From positions 478,187 through 542,186 of the forward strand of contig NZ_CALPCN010000001.1 in the NCBI RefSeq assembly GCF_943193045.1: a stretch of 64,000 bases of DNA, read 5' to 3'. Shown here in pieces: positions 8,422-19,386 of this stretch (within the stretch, counting starts at the first letter, position 1; each line of letters opens with the position of its first letter). The DNA comes from Pumilibacter muris. Lineage in GTDB: Bacteria > Bacillota > Clostridia > Christensenellales > Pumilibacteraceae. The notes under the pieces are model-generated. The model was not told where the DNA came from and searched no databases. It saw only the letters and a list, made by a program, of their open reading frames with translations. Made by a program: the position numbers and the translations under genes.

Positions 8422-8960
8422 TTTATTCTCCTTATAACCCTATCGGGCGTTATAATAATATCCATAGGAATGTCCGTTAAATCATGCTCGAATTTACAAA
8501 ATTGTTCTTCGAAAGCAAGTCCTACTTTAAGCCCGCCCGCAAACTTTGCAAAATATCTGTCGTAACACCCCGCGCCGTATCCTATTCGGTGACAATCCGA
8601 ATCGAATCCGAGAAGCGGTACAAAACTAAGTTCGGCTTGTCCGTCGAAAAAAGAATCGGGCGAACGTATAATATTGCCGTAATTGTCCGTTTCGTTCAAA
8701 TTTGCCGACGGCGGAAACATAACCGCGCGCATAAATCCGCTTTTGTCGGTATGCGGCACAAATACCTTAGTATTTTGTTCAAGGCTCCGTATTATTCCGT
8801 GCGTGTCAACTTCGGAGTTCATGGAAACGTATATAAACACGCTGCCGAACCTCGAAGCCAAATCAAGCGCGCGGCTTGCTATTATTGCGTTTTTTTCGTC
8901 GCGCCCCGTAATTTCGGAACGAACTTTCATAAGTTTTTTTCTAAGCAGGGTTTTGTCCAT
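8418..8960 (-). CDS. 5-formyltetrahydrofolate cyclo-ligase
   Basis: Converts 5-formyl-THF to 5,10-methenyl-THF using ATP. It matches the YgfA/MTHFS family: N-terminal KTLLRKKLMKVRSEI, the Mg-ATP loop near residues 120-130 and the signature GYGAGCYDRYF, which holds the family G-x-G-x-G-x-YD(R/K) motif. 180 residues. GGAG lies 5 bases before ATG, and the ATG abuts the alr stop. Confidence 0.92.
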   Translation of the reverse strand: MDKTLLRKKLMKVRSEITGRDEKNAIIASRALDLASRFGSVFIYVSMNSEVDTHGIIRSLEQNTKVFVPHTDKSGFMRAVMFPPSANLNETDNYGNIIRSPDSFFDGQAELSFVPLLGFDSDCHRIGYGAGCYDRYFAKFAGGLKVGLAFEEQFCKFEHDLTDIPMDIIITPDRVIRRIK

Positions 8961-9980
8961 TTATTCTCCGATATATTCTCGTCTTACGCGGCGGGAAAAG
9001 CCCGTAAGAACTTCGTAGCATATTGTTCCGTACGACGTAGCCAACGCCTCGCACCCGTATAAAGAGCCTATAATTCGCGCTTCGTCGCCTACCGAAACAT
9101 TTAGCCCGCTCACGTCCGCCATAGTAGCATCCATGCAAACCTGCCCCGCAATCGGGCACAAAGAACCGCCTATTTCCACATATCGCGGAATATTACACGC
9201 CGTGCGCCTGAATCCGTCGGCATAGCCTACGCCGAGCACCGCCACTCGCCTGCATTTGCCGCTGAGCCATTTGCCGTAGCCTATGTTTTCGCTTGCGCTC
9301 ACGTCGCGTATTTGAGTAATTCCGCACGATGCCGTTATCGCGCTTTTTACATGCGAATTACCGTAGCCGTAAAGCACTATTCCCGGACGAACCATATCGA
9401 GGTGCATATATTGAGGCAAAACGGCAAAATTGCTTGACAAAATGTGTTTTTGCGGTATGTAGTCGGAAAGCGGGTCAACACATTTCATAAACTTTTCGAA
9501 CTGTTCTTCGGCGGCGCAAAGAGTATATACATGAGAAAAAACACTCTTTACTTTAAGCCGTCTTTTTTTTGCCTCCATAAGCATGGAATCGAGAGACGCG
9601 GGCGGAGCACCGTAGCGGTTCATTCCCGTGTTCACCTTTATATTCACAGCTGTCGTCCCTCGCTTTGCAACAAACTCCATGTCGTCCGCCGAGCTAACCG
9701 ACGGATATATTCCCAAGCTGTAAGAACATGAAACGGTTTTATCGGGCAACGACAATATGTTTATAGGTTTATCTGTAAGTTCTCTTGCCTCGCAAGCTTC
9801 GCCTATGCTCGAAACTGCAAATTCGTCGGCGGCATCAAACGCGTCGAGCGCCTTTATTCCGTGCCCGTAGGCGTCCGCTTTCACAACCGCGCAAATCTTT
9901 GCGGAAGTCAGCTTTTTTAACTCGGCAAGGTTGCTTTTCAGAACGCTCATATTCACTGTAAGACGTAACGCGGGTACCAC
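8961..9980 (-). CDS. alr: Alanine racemase
   Basis: PLP enzyme making D-alanine for peptidoglycan. The PLP lysine is in AVVKADAYGHG (Lys34) and the catalytic tyrosine region in NIGYGKW; RPGIVLYGYG and GQVCMDATMADV are family blocks. 339 residues, on the short side because the N-terminus lacks about 10 residues and some loops are trimmed. The start is uncertain: the only good candidates are GTG at 9980, whose GGAG partly overlaps it, and GTG/ATG 24-30 bases further in. It sits between the ATP synthase operon and folate gene with no terminator seen. Confidence 0.9.
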   Translation of the reverse strand: MVPALRLTVNMSVLKSNLAELKKLTSAKICAVVKADAYGHGIKALDAFDAADEFAVSSIGEACEARELTDKPINILSLPDKTVSCSYSLGIYPSVSSADDMEFVAKRGTTAVNIKVNTGMNRYGAPPASLDSMLMEAKKRRLKVKSVFSHVYTLCAAEEQFEKFMKCVDPLSDYIPQKHILSSNFAVLPQYMHLDMVRPGIVLYGYGNSHVKSAITASCGITQIRDVSASENIGYGKWLSGKCRRVAVLGVGYADGFRRTACNIPRYVEIGGSLCPIAGQVCMDATMADVSGLNVSVGDEARIIGSLYGCEALATSYGTICYEVLTGFSRRVRREYIGE

Positions 9981-10032
9981 CTCCGCTGCCGTTTTACATT
10001 TATTTATGCCGTAGCAACGCGCAATGTGCGAG

Positions 10033-10452
10033 CTAATCGCTTTTGTTTTTCAGTTTGAGTTTTGCAAATTGCGCGGCAAGTTGGGCTTTTGCCATTTTGT
10101 ATTCGTATGCGGATTTTGCTTTCCGTTCGCGTTCTTGCAACTCGCATATTTCTTTGTCTATAATATCGGCGTCAATCTCGTGCGGCCATTCGCAAGACTG
10201 GGTGAGCACGGTTACTCCGTCTTTAAGCACCGACACAAATCCGTCCGAATTTGCCGCTTCCATCCACCTCCCGTTTCGTCTTATTTTCATAATGCCCGAT
10301 TGCAAAACGGTTACGAGCGGCAAAGTTCTATACAGTATGCCCATTTCTCCGCTAACCGTATTCACAACAAGCGACTGAACCTCTCCCGAAAAAAATTCGC
10401 GTTCGGGCGTTACTATATTCAATTTAAAACTTTTTTCCTCAGTCTCGCCCAT
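10033..10452 (-). CDS. atpC: ATP synthase F1 epsilon subunit
   Basis: Small central-stalk subunit that couples rotation and inhibits ATP hydrolysis. The beta-sandwich domain begins FKLNIVTPEREFFSGEV and the C-terminal helical hairpin is present (EICELQERERKAKSAYEYK onward). 139 residues, normal. Last atp gene; begins 7 bases after atpD ends. Confidence 0.95.
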   Translation of the reverse strand: MGETEEKSFKLNIVTPEREFFSGEVQSLVVNTVSGEMGILYRTLPLVTVLQSGIMKIRRNGRWMEAANSDGFVSVLKDGVTVLTQSCEWPHEIDADIIDKEICELQERERKAKSAYEYKMAKAQLAAQFAKLKLKNKSD

Positions 10453-10459
10453 ACCTTAC

Positions 10460-12752
<2,293 letters not shown>

Positions 12753-12753
12753 T

Positions 12754-14268
12754 CTACTCCTTAAAATAAACCGCGCCGAATTCGTTAACGGCATCTTCGA
12801 TAGTAATTCCCGCTTCCATATTCAAATCGCCCGAAGCCTTTACCGACTGAACGACATCGGGATAATGCGCGTCGAGGTATTTTAAAAACTCTTTGTTAAA
12901 ATCCGCAATATCTTTCACAGGCACTTTTTTTAAAAGCTCTTTAACCGCCAAGTATAACAGCACTATTTCATGCTCAACGTCTAACGTGGCGCGTTCTTCT
13001 TGCTTTAAAGTTTCGATAATTCTTTTACCCTGTTCGAGTTTTGCCGCAGTGAGCGGGTCAAGTTCCGAACCGAACTGCGCGAACACTGCAAGTTCTCTGT
13101 ATTGCGAAAGGTCGAGGCGAAGTTTTCCGCTTACCTTTTTCATTCCCGCAAGTTGTGCCGCCGAACCTACGCGCGACACCGAAAGTCCTACGTTTACCGC
13201 AGGGCGAATCCCCGAATTAAACAACTCGCTTTCAAGATAAATTTGTCCGTCGGTAATCGATATTATGTTTGTAGGAACATACGCCGAAATGTCGCCCGCC
13301 ATAGTCTCTACAATGGGTAGCGCTGTAATGGAACCGCCCCCGTTTTCGTCCGACAGCTTTGCGGCGCGTTCGAGGAGCCTCGAATGTAAATAGAAAATGT
13401 CGCCGGGATATGCCTCTCTGCCGGGAGGACGCTTTAAAAGTAAACTCATAGCCCTATACGCAACCGCATGTTTGGAAAGGTCGTCGTATATAATGAGCAC
13501 ATCTTTCCCTTTGTGCATAAATTCTTCGGCTATTGCGCATCCGCTGAAAGGCGCAATATATTGAAGCGGCGCCGAATCTTTCGCGGTTGAACAAACTATC
13601 ACCGTATAACTCATGGCGTCGTGCTCGTTTAAAGTGTGCAATATTGCCGCGACGTTACTCGCTTTTTGCCCTATGGCAACGTAAACGCACACAACGTCTT
13701 TGCCCTTTTGATTTATAACGGTGTCTACCGCAATCGAAGTTTTTCCCGTTTGGCGGTCGCCTATAATCAATTCGCGCTGTCCGCGCCCTATCGGCACCAT
13801 AGAATCGATTGCAAGGATACCCGTTTGAAGCGGAGTGTCAACTCTGCCGCGCTCCGAAATTTCGGGAGCGGGAGCCTCTATCGGTCGACGGGAAGCGCCT
13901 TTAATAACGCCCAAACCGTCTATTGGAACGCCCAACGGATTTATCACTCTTCCGAGAAGTTTTTTACCTACGGGCACTTCCACTATTCGTCCCGTAGCTT
14001 TAACAATCATGCCCGCCGAAGCCTTATCTTCTTCGCCGAGAACAATCGCGTCAACCTCGTTTTCGTACAAGCCGAGAACAATCGCATCGGTAACGCCGCC
14101 TATATCCAAAAGTTCGCCGTATTTCGCGTTGCGCAATCCGTCGATTTTAACAACGCCGTCGCCGCTAAACTTAACTCTGCCCGCAGGCATTGCGGAACGG
14201 TCGAGCGACACGGAATTTATCTTTCCGCGCAGGCGTTCTTCTATTCGGGTAATTTCTTCTTTGTTCAT
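12754..14268 (-). CDS. atpA: ATP synthase F1 alpha subunit
   Basis: Non-catalytic nucleotide-binding subunit. Walker A GDRQTGKT, the arginine-finger segment VGLSVSRVGSAAQ, and N-terminal beta-barrel (residues about 25-95) are intact. 504 residues, full length. It begins 8 bases after the shortened delta gene. Confidence 0.97.
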   Translation of the reverse strand: MNKEEITRIEERLRGKINSVSLDRSAMPAGRVKFSGDGVVKIDGLRNAKYGELLDIGGVTDAIVLGLYENEVDAIVLGEEDKASAGMIVKATGRIVEVPVGKKLLGRVINPLGVPIDGLGVIKGASRRPIEAPAPEISERGRVDTPLQTGILAIDSMVPIGRGQRELIIGDRQTGKTSIAVDTVINQKGKDVVCVYVAIGQKASNVAAILHTLNEHDAMSYTVIVCSTAKDSAPLQYIAPFSGCAIAEEFMHKGKDVLIIYDDLSKHAVAYRAMSLLLKRPPGREAYPGDIFYLHSRLLERAAKLSDENGGGSITALPIVETMAGDISAYVPTNIISITDGQIYLESELFNSGIRPAVNVGLSVSRVGSAAQLAGMKKVSGKLRLDLSQYRELAVFAQFGSELDPLTAAKLEQGKRIIETLKQEERATLDVEHEIVLLYLAVKELLKKVPVKDIADFNKEFLKYLDAHYPDVVQSVKASGDLNMEAGITIEDAVNEFGAVYFKE

Positions 14269-14276
14269 ATTCCCGC

Positions 14277-14495
14277 CTACAATAAACTGCGTTTGAGCTT
14301 TGCCAACCTTCCCGCAACTGTGGAATCGTAATAATCGTTTCCGTCTATAATCAGTAAGCCGCCCAAAAGCGCCGCGTCTACGCTATAAGAAAACTCCACC
14401 GCGCCGGAATGTTTTTTGGAAAATATTTTTTCTATGCGGGCTTTGTCTTTTTCGCATAATTCGCTCGCCGAAAAAACCGATACTTTTTCAGTCAT
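14277..14495 (-). CDS. atpH: ATP synthase delta subunit reduced to the C-terminal domain
   Basis: Delta/OSCP joins the b stalk to the top of F1. Only 72 residues instead of about 180: the reading frame starts exactly at the C-terminal domain (VSVFSASELCEKDKARIEKI), and ends with the signature DAALLGGLLIIDGNDYYDST then VAGRLAKLKRSLL. The six-helix N-terminal domain that normally binds alpha is absent. The ATG overlaps the atpF stop (ATGACTGA), so this is a coupled, genuine start rather than an assembly cut inside a longer gene. No fused or separate N-terminal domain is seen in the window. Confidence 0.85.
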   Translation of the reverse strand: MTEKVSVFSASELCEKDKARIEKIFSKKHSGAVEFSYSVDAALLGGLLIIDGNDYYDSTVAGRLAKLKRSLL

Positions 14496-14979
14496 TTTCC
14501 CACTCCGACAGACTTTCGTCTATAATCTTGCGGTTATCTTTTTCGTTCACTTCGCGTTCGAGTATTTTTTCGGCAATTTCAATCGCTATATGCCCTACGG
14601 AATCGTGAAGTTCGTGTTGCATTCTGTTACGCTCCGTCAACGCTTCTTTCCGAGCGTTTTCCAAAATCGCAGCCGCTTTGTTCTGAGCTTCTTCCACAAT
14701 TTCGGCGCCGCGTTGCGCCGCGCGGCGGCTTATTTGCGCACTCTCTTCAAGAGCCTTTTGCTTCATGCCGTCGCATCTTTCCTTGAAAGTTTCGGTTTCT
14801 TCTCTGAGTCGAGCGTTTTCTTTTCGAATGTTTTCGAGTTTATTTCTGTGATTCGCAATAATTTTTTTAACAGGCTTATACAAAAGAAAATACAGCGCCA
14901 CAATCAGTATCGCCAAATTAACGGCGTGAAATAGAATTTCCCAACCGCCGAGACCGAGTTTTTCGAGAATTTCTTTCAT
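14488..14979 (-). CDS. atpF: ATP synthase F0 b subunit
   Basis: Peripheral stalk. One N-terminal membrane helix (about residues 13-33, AVNLAILIVALYFLLYKPVK) then a long charged coiled coil to the C-terminus. 163 residues, normal, with no delta fusion. Eight bases separate it from atpE; it overlaps atpH by 8 bases. Confidence 0.93.
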   Translation of the reverse strand: MKEILEKLGLGGWEILFHAVNLAILIVALYFLLYKPVKKIIANHRNKLENIRKENARLREETETFKERCDGMKQKALEESAQISRRAAQRGAEIVEEAQNKAAAILENARKEALTERNRMQHELHDSVGHIAIEIAEKILEREVNEKDNRKIIDESLSEWEND

Positions 14980-14987
14980 ACCCGAAT

Positions 14988-15269
14988 TTAAAGCACCATT
15001 ATAAGAATTGCCACAAGCACGCCGTAAATAGCGGTAGTTTCGGCAAAAGCAAGACCGAGCATCATAGAGCTGCGAATTTTCTTCTCTGCTTCGGGCTGGC
15101 GCGCGATTCCCTCTACCGCCTTGCCTGCGGTTATGCCCATTGCGATTCCAGCGCCTAATCCTGTGAACGCCGCGATTCCCGCGCCGATTGCGGTTAATCC
15201 GTCAACCGAAGTTAAGAACGTTATAACCGCCGTAAATACCGATAATGTCATTTTGGCAACTACCTCCAA
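14988..15269 (-). CDS. atpE: ATP synthase F0 c subunit
   Basis: Ring subunit with two membrane hairpin helices. The cytoplasmic loop ARQPEA and the ion-binding carboxylate in [11 protein letters not shown] (Glu in helix 2) are clear. 93 residues; the N-terminus is about 10 residues longer than many. Compared with Na+-type rings, the helix-1 Gln is Met (GAGIAMG) and the Ser after Glu is Thr, which argues for proton rather than sodium coupling, although the Thr-Thr-Ala-Ile-Tyr stretch keeps some Na+-type character. This is inference from motifs. Confidence 0.95.
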   Translation of the reverse strand: MEVVAKMTLSVFTAVITFLTSVDGLTAIGAGIAAFTGLGAGIAMGITAGKAVEGIARQPEAEKKIRSSMMLGLAFAETTAIYGVLVAILIMVL

Positions 15270-15279
15270 ATTTTTTCAG

Positions 15280-15975
15280 TCAGTCTATTGCTTCGCCTAT
15301 AAAACTCATAGAAAGGAACATAAATATATAACTTTGAATGAGCGCGTGAAATAAAGTGAAAATTACCGAACCTACGGCAGGCAACGCCACGCGGGCAAAA
15401 ATCGGCAAGCCGTAAATCAAATGCATTATAATGTAGCCTGAAAACACGCTGCCGAACATTCGCAGAGCAAGCGACACCGGCACAACCACGTCGCTTATCA
15501 CGTTAATGGGATTACAATAATGAATAAGCCTTTTAGCCTTTTTTTTGCGAAATCCGAAAAACGCAATTAAAACAAACGACATAAAACCCAAAGCGAGCGT
15601 GGCGTTTAAATCGCTTGTGGGAGGGCGCAAACCTGTAAGCTCCATAAGTGTGCCGAGCGCTATAAATGCCGCGCACGAAAAATAGAAAGGTCCTACGAAT
15701 CCGCCGTAAGCTCCGTTTTGCTCGGTTGCCGACGAATCGAACATGTTCACCATAGACTCTATAAAAAGTCTGAACCCCGAAGTACGAGAGTCGTCGCGCC
15801 GCCAACGCGGAATACAAAACACACGCACCGCAACAGCCAACAAAATGAGCGCGAGCGTAGTTATAAGCGCGCTTACCATAGTGTTGGTAATCGGCACGGG
15901 GCCGATGTGAAAAACGGTTTCGGGCGGAATGGATACGTCCACCTTTACCGATAATGCGACGGGCAAAACTGTCAT
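15280..15975 (-). CDS. atpB: ATP synthase F0 a subunit
   Basis: Stator channel protein. About five to six membrane helices, the essential arginine in SLALRMFGSVFSG, and the C-terminal helix LFHALIQSYIFMFLSMSFIG. 231 residues. First gene of the atp operon, with AAGGAACTAAAA before the ATG; no atpI-like gene precedes it. Confidence 0.95.
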   Translation of the reverse strand: MTVLPVALSVKVDVSIPPETVFHIGPVPITNTMVSALITTLALILLAVAVRVFCIPRWRRDDSRTSGFRLFIESMVNMFDSSATEQNGAYGGFVGPFYFSCAAFIALGTLMELTGLRPPTSDLNATLALGFMSFVLIAFFGFRKKKAKRLIHYCNPINVISDVVVPVSLALRMFGSVFSGYIIMHLIYGLPIFARVALPAVGSVIFTLFHALIQSYIFMFLSMSFIGEAID

Positions 15976-16084
15976 TTTTAGTTCCTTGCGTATTTTGGCT
16001 TATACGGATACGCTTTTACAATCGAAGCACCTATACGGTTTTCCGCGATTTATATTTAAATATATTGCGTTATCCGTGTTACAT

Positions 16085-16113
16085 ATTTTACACCTAATCG
16101 AACACGATTGCAA
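16085..16113 (-). promoter_or_regulatory. Candidate SigA promoter of the atp operon
   Basis: Minus-strand TTGCAA (16108-16113), 17 bases, TAAAAT (16085-16090). Transcription would start near 16078, giving a leader of about 100 bases before atpB. The leader (15976-16078) shows no evident riboswitch. Confidence 0.6.
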
Positions 16114-16125
16114 GCGTTAGCACCG

Positions 16126-16162
16126 AAAAAACAAAATTTGCCGACAAAGAAATTTTCGTCGG
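16126..16162 (-). terminator. Terminator downstream of yraN
   Basis: Minus-strand stem CCGACGAA/TTTGTCGG (16141-16162, one G-U pair) followed by a T-rich tail ending in six T residues (16126-16131). It separates the rpsP-yraN operon from the atp promoter. The rest of the 16163-16235 gap shows nothing recognisable. Confidence 0.6.
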
Positions 16163-16235
16163 TGCAAACCGTTTACATATATTGTGTTTCCTGAGCGCCG
16201 TTTATATGCGCGCGCAAAACGACGACAAAACCCGC

Positions 16236-16610
16236 TCAATATCTTAAATAGCTGTCGAACGCGTTCACTATATGGTTCACTTCTTTTGTTCCTATATAAA
16301 CTTCTATCACGTCGAAGCGCACGGGAACGTCGAAATATCTGAATTTTTTTATGTATTGCGATGCAACTTCGCTTATTTTACGACGCTTATGGTAATTAAC
16401 CGCTTCGGCGGGGGTGCCGAACGCATCGTCCGTTCGCGTCTTTACTTCGATAAAAACAAGCGCTTCCGAATCTGCCGCCACAATATCGAGTTCGCCGAGC
16501 TCGGTGGAAAAATTTCTGTGAAAAATTTCGTATCCCTTTTTTTTAAGGTATGCGCAGGCAATTTCTTCGCCCGCTTTTCCTTTAAGTTTGTTGTCGCTTT
16601 TTTTTCTCAT
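16236..16610 (-). CDS. yraN: YraN family (UPF0102) endonuclease-like protein
   Basis: 124 residues with the PD-(D/E)xK nuclease-like core: KGKAGEEIACAYLKKKGY, then ELGELDIVA and FIEVKTR, which hold the predicted metal ligands. Family function is unsettled. It overlaps rnhB by 1 base; rnhB-yraN is a widespread pair. Last gene of the ylxM-ffh operon. Confidence 0.9.
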   Translation of the reverse strand: MRKKSDNKLKGKAGEEIACAYLKKKGYEIFHRNFSTELGELDIVAADSEALVFIEVKTRTDDAFGTPAEAVNYHKRRKISEVASQYIKKFRYFDVPVRFDVIEVYIGTKEVNHIVNAFDSYLRY

Positions 16611-17251
16611 TATTGCGCTTGCCTTTCGGAATGTTCCTTTTCTACCGTCGGCATCGAAAAGTTTTTAATAAAAGTTGCTCTGTGCAAAGGACAACTTCCT
16701 TCCGCTTCGAGCGCGGCGATATGTTCCGCAGTTCCGTAACCTTTGTTTTTTGCGAACTTATACGCGGGATATTCCGCGTCGTAACCGCGCATAATTCTGT
16801 CTCGAGTAACTTTTGCTATAATGGATGCGGCAGCTATGTTATAGCTTTTGGCGTCTCCTTTTATAATAGCTCTCGTTTCGCACGAAAGTTCCAAACCTTT
16901 CACGGCGTCCACAAGCAAAAGCGTGGGAACAAGTTTCATTGCGTTAAAAGCTTCGCGCATAGCTTTTTTAGTTGCGTTTAATATATTTATTTCGTCTATA
17001 ACATAGTTATCCGCTATTCCCACACCGTAAGAAATTGCGACGCGAACAATTTTTTCGTAGAGCTCTTCCCTGTTTTTCTCGCCGACTTTTTTACTGTCGA
17101 ATATTCCGTCTATGGGAGAATCGAGCGGCATTATAACGCACGCCGCAACCACAGGTCCCGCAAGCGGACCTCTGCCCACTTCGTCCATCCCCGCAATCAT
17201 CGCAGGCAAAAGAGCTCTGTCGTATTCGAATATTTTATTCGTGTCGTTCAA
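16610..17251 (-). CDS. rnhB: Ribonuclease HII
   Basis: Cleaves RNA in RNA/DNA hybrids and at single ribonucleotides in DNA. Motif GMDEVGRGPLAGPVVAA holds the first Asp and Glu; LLVDAVKG gives another catalytic Asp. 213 residues. Overlaps rbgA by 4 bases. Confidence 0.95.
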   Translation of the reverse strand: MNDTNKIFEYDRALLPAMIAGMDEVGRGPLAGPVVAACVIMPLDSPIDGIFDSKKVGEKNREELYEKIVRVAISYGVGIADNYVIDEINILNATKKAMREAFNAMKLVPTLLLVDAVKGLELSCETRAIIKGDAKSYNIAAASIIAKVTRDRIMRGYDAEYPAYKFAKNKGYGTAEHIAALEAEGSCPLHRATFIKNFSMPTVEKEHSERQAQ

Positions 17252-18090
17252 CTTAACTCCTCCACGCTGTCGAGCGTAATTTTGCCCAACCGCCCTTTTC
17301 TGAAATCGTCCGTAAACGCAACTGCCGCGCGCTCAACGTCCGGCTCGCCTCCGCGCAAAAGATAGCCGCGCGCGCGAGCTATGCGTGCCATACATTCCTC
17401 ACCCGCGCTATTTTCCACATTGTAACGCGAATTTATTATGCCCGGTTCGATTGCGTTAAGTTCTTCAGATAAACTGCATGCAAGTTCGAACGTGTCAAGT
17501 ATTTCGTCTTTTATGCTGCCTATATATGCAAGACGCCGAGCAATTTTTTGGTCTTCGAGTTTGGGATATAACGTGCCCGGCGTATCGAGAACTTCAAGAT
17601 AATCGTTTACCCTAACCCACTGTTTGCCTCGCGTAACTCCCGCTTTATTTCCCGTGACTGTTTTTGCACTTCCGCACAAATTGTTTATAATTGTAGATTT
17701 GCCTGTGTTCGGCACTCCGAGCACCATACATTTAATCGTTGTACGCACGCCTTTTTCGCGGTATTTAGCTATCTTTTCGCCGCTCAATTCTTTAATGGCG
17801 GCAACCATAGGCGACGCGGTTTTAGAGGCGGTAGCGTTAAGCGTAAGCGCCCGTCTGTTGTTTACCGAAAAATATTCACACCACCGTTTAACTCGGGTCA
17901 CATCCCCTAAATCGGCTTTATTAAGCGCATAAATCACCGGAGTTCGCCCGAGCATACTTTCGAAATTCGGGTTTATGCAACTATACGGCGCCCGCGAATC
18001 GAGAACGTATATAACAACGTCGGCAATGCGCAAATTCTCTTCTATTATGCGCATAGCTTTCGCCATATGACCAGGAAACCAATTTATCAT
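17248..18090 (-). CDS. rbgA: Ribosome biogenesis GTPase RbgA/YlqF
   Basis: Circularly permuted GTPase for late 50S assembly. N-terminal INWFPGHMAKA, then G4 (NKADL), G1 (GVPNTGKST) and G3 (DTPGT) in the permuted order. 280 residues. It lies 5 bases after trmD; the rplS gene usually found between trmD and ylqF is not here. Confidence 0.95.
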   Translation of the reverse strand: MINWFPGHMAKAMRIIEENLRIADVVIYVLDSRAPYSCINPNFESMLGRTPVIYALNKADLGDVTRVKRWCEYFSVNNRRALTLNATASKTASPMVAAIKELSGEKIAKYREKGVRTTIKCMVLGVPNTGKSTIINNLCGSAKTVTGNKAGVTRGKQWVRVNDYLEVLDTPGTLYPKLEDQKIARRLAYIGSIKDEILDTFELACSLSEELNAIEPGIINSRYNVENSAGEECMARIARARGYLLRGGEPDVERAAVAFTDDFRKGRLGKITLDSVEELS

Positions 18091-18095
18091 AACTA

Positions 18096-18794
18096 CTATT
18101 CCTTAGCGGTGTTTTTTGACGCGAAGTTCTCTATAAGGTCGGGACGCAAACGCGAAGTTATGGCAAGCGATTGTTCACGCCGCCATTTTTCAACGTTCTC
18201 GTGATGACCGCTCACAAGCACTTCGGGAACTTCCAACCCCTCGAAAACACGAGGGCGGGTATATTGCGGATATTCAAGCAACGAGTCGGAAAAACTTTCG
18301 TCAACAGCCGACTGCTCGCTGCCGAGCACACCCGGCACAAATCTTAACAGCGAATCTATTGCAACCATTGCGGCAAGTTCTCCGCCCGTTAAAACAAAAT
18401 CGCCAAGCGACAACTCTTCGTCTATGCACAAATCTATTGCGCGCTGGTCAACGCCCTCGTAATGACCGCACAAAAACAGCAAATCTCCGCTCTCGGAAAG
18501 CTGTTTCGCTTTCGCCGCCGTTAAAGTTTGTCCTTTCGGCGAAAGATAAATTCTGCGACAAATTCTTTGGGGGTCTACGGCTTGCACCGCGTCGAAAATA
18601 GGCTGAGGAGTCATAACCATTCCCGCGCCGCCGCCGTAAGGATAATCGTCGCATTTCAAATGCTTATCTTTGCTGAAAGAGCGAATATTCACAACGTTCA
18701 GCCGCACTACTCCCGATTGAATAGCTCTGCCGATTACGCTGTGTTCGAGAGCGGCAAACATTTCGGGAAAAAGCGTGAGAACGTTAATCGTCAT
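18096..18794 (-). CDS. trmD: tRNA (guanine(37)-N1)-methyltransferase
   Basis: SPOUT-class enzyme methylating G37 to prevent frameshifting. N-terminus MTINVLTLFPEMF, SAM-knot segments LFLCGHYEGVDQR and SLGDFVLTGGELAAM, and VPGVLGSEQS are canonical. 232 residues. Overlaps rimM by 11 bases. Confidence 0.97.
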   Translation of the reverse strand: MTINVLTLFPEMFAALEHSVIGRAIQSGVVRLNVVNIRSFSKDKHLKCDDYPYGGGAGMVMTPQPIFDAVQAVDPQRICRRIYLSPKGQTLTAAKAKQLSESGDLLFLCGHYEGVDQRAIDLCIDEELSLGDFVLTGGELAAMVAIDSLLRFVPGVLGSEQSAVDESFSDSLLEYPQYTRPRVFEGLEVPEVLVSGHHENVEKWRREQSLAITSRLRPDLIENFASKNTAKE

Positions 18795-19296
18795 ACACGC
18801 ACACCTCGTCGAGCAATCTTTTTTTCACGACAAACTTTTTTTCAGTCACGCTCACCGAAGCAACCAAACGATTTAAAAAAGGAAATCTGAACTCTTTTCC
18901 GTTAATCCCTTTCGCGTTTATTACGTCTACGGCTCCTCCGTTTTGAAAAATATCGGTAATAACGCCCAAAACGTTTCCGTCATCGCTCACAACGTTACAA
19001 CCGATTAAATCCGCAACAAAATATTCGCCGTCGCCAAGCTCGATTGCGTTCACTCTGTCTATTTGCAAAAACTTGCCGCGCATAAGTTCCGCCGCATTTC
19101 TGTCGTCTATCCCTTGAAGTTTAACGTAGGCATAATCGCGGTCTAACCTTAATCCCGTAATTCTCAGCGGTCTGCCGTCGATATAAAACACCCGAAGCTT
19201 TTTAAACCTTTCGGGACTTGCCGTAAGCGGTTTAACTTTTAATTCGCCCGCAATTCCCTGCGCTTTCAGAACTTCTCCTACGGTTATATATTCCAT
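18784..19296 (-). CDS. rimM: Ribosome maturation factor RimM
   Basis: 16S processing factor that binds S19. N-terminal beta-barrel (ITVGEVLKAQGIAGELKVKP) and C-terminal PRC-barrel (GDGEYFVADLIGCNVV). Start taken at ATG 19296 (11 bases after GGAG); a TTG six bases upstream is the alternative. 170 residues. Confidence 0.92.
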   Translation of the reverse strand: MEYITVGEVLKAQGIAGELKVKPLTASPERFKKLRVFYIDGRPLRITGLRLDRDYAYVKLQGIDDRNAAELMRGKFLQIDRVNAIELGDGEYFVADLIGCNVVSDDGNVLGVITDIFQNGGAVDVINAKGINGKEFRFPFLNRLVASVSVTEKKFVVKKRLLDEVCVYDD

Positions 19297-19350
19297 TTGC
19301 AACGCGGCTCCTTTGCTTTATGCGAATAATACGGCGGGAAATAACAAGAA

Positions 19351-19374
19351 GAGAGAATATGTTGCAATTCTCTC
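19351..19374 (-). other. Hairpin between khpA and rimM
   Basis: Inverted repeat GAGAGAAT/ATTCTCTC with an 8-base loop, followed by an imperfect T-rich stretch (TTCTTGTTATT). It lies in the 90-base gap between khpA and rimM and could be a weak internal terminator or mRNA processing site. Confidence 0.4.
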
Positions 19375-19386
19375 CGTTGCCCGTCG

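Noticed and set aside
9960..10000. T-box-like GGTGGTACCCGCG before alr
   Set aside because: It lies in and over the alr start, there is no terminator or stem I, and only 52 bases separate it from atpC.
12754..14495. Frameshift merging atpH with a missing N-terminal half
   Set aside because: Upstream sequence is fully used by atpF in another frame with intact motifs.
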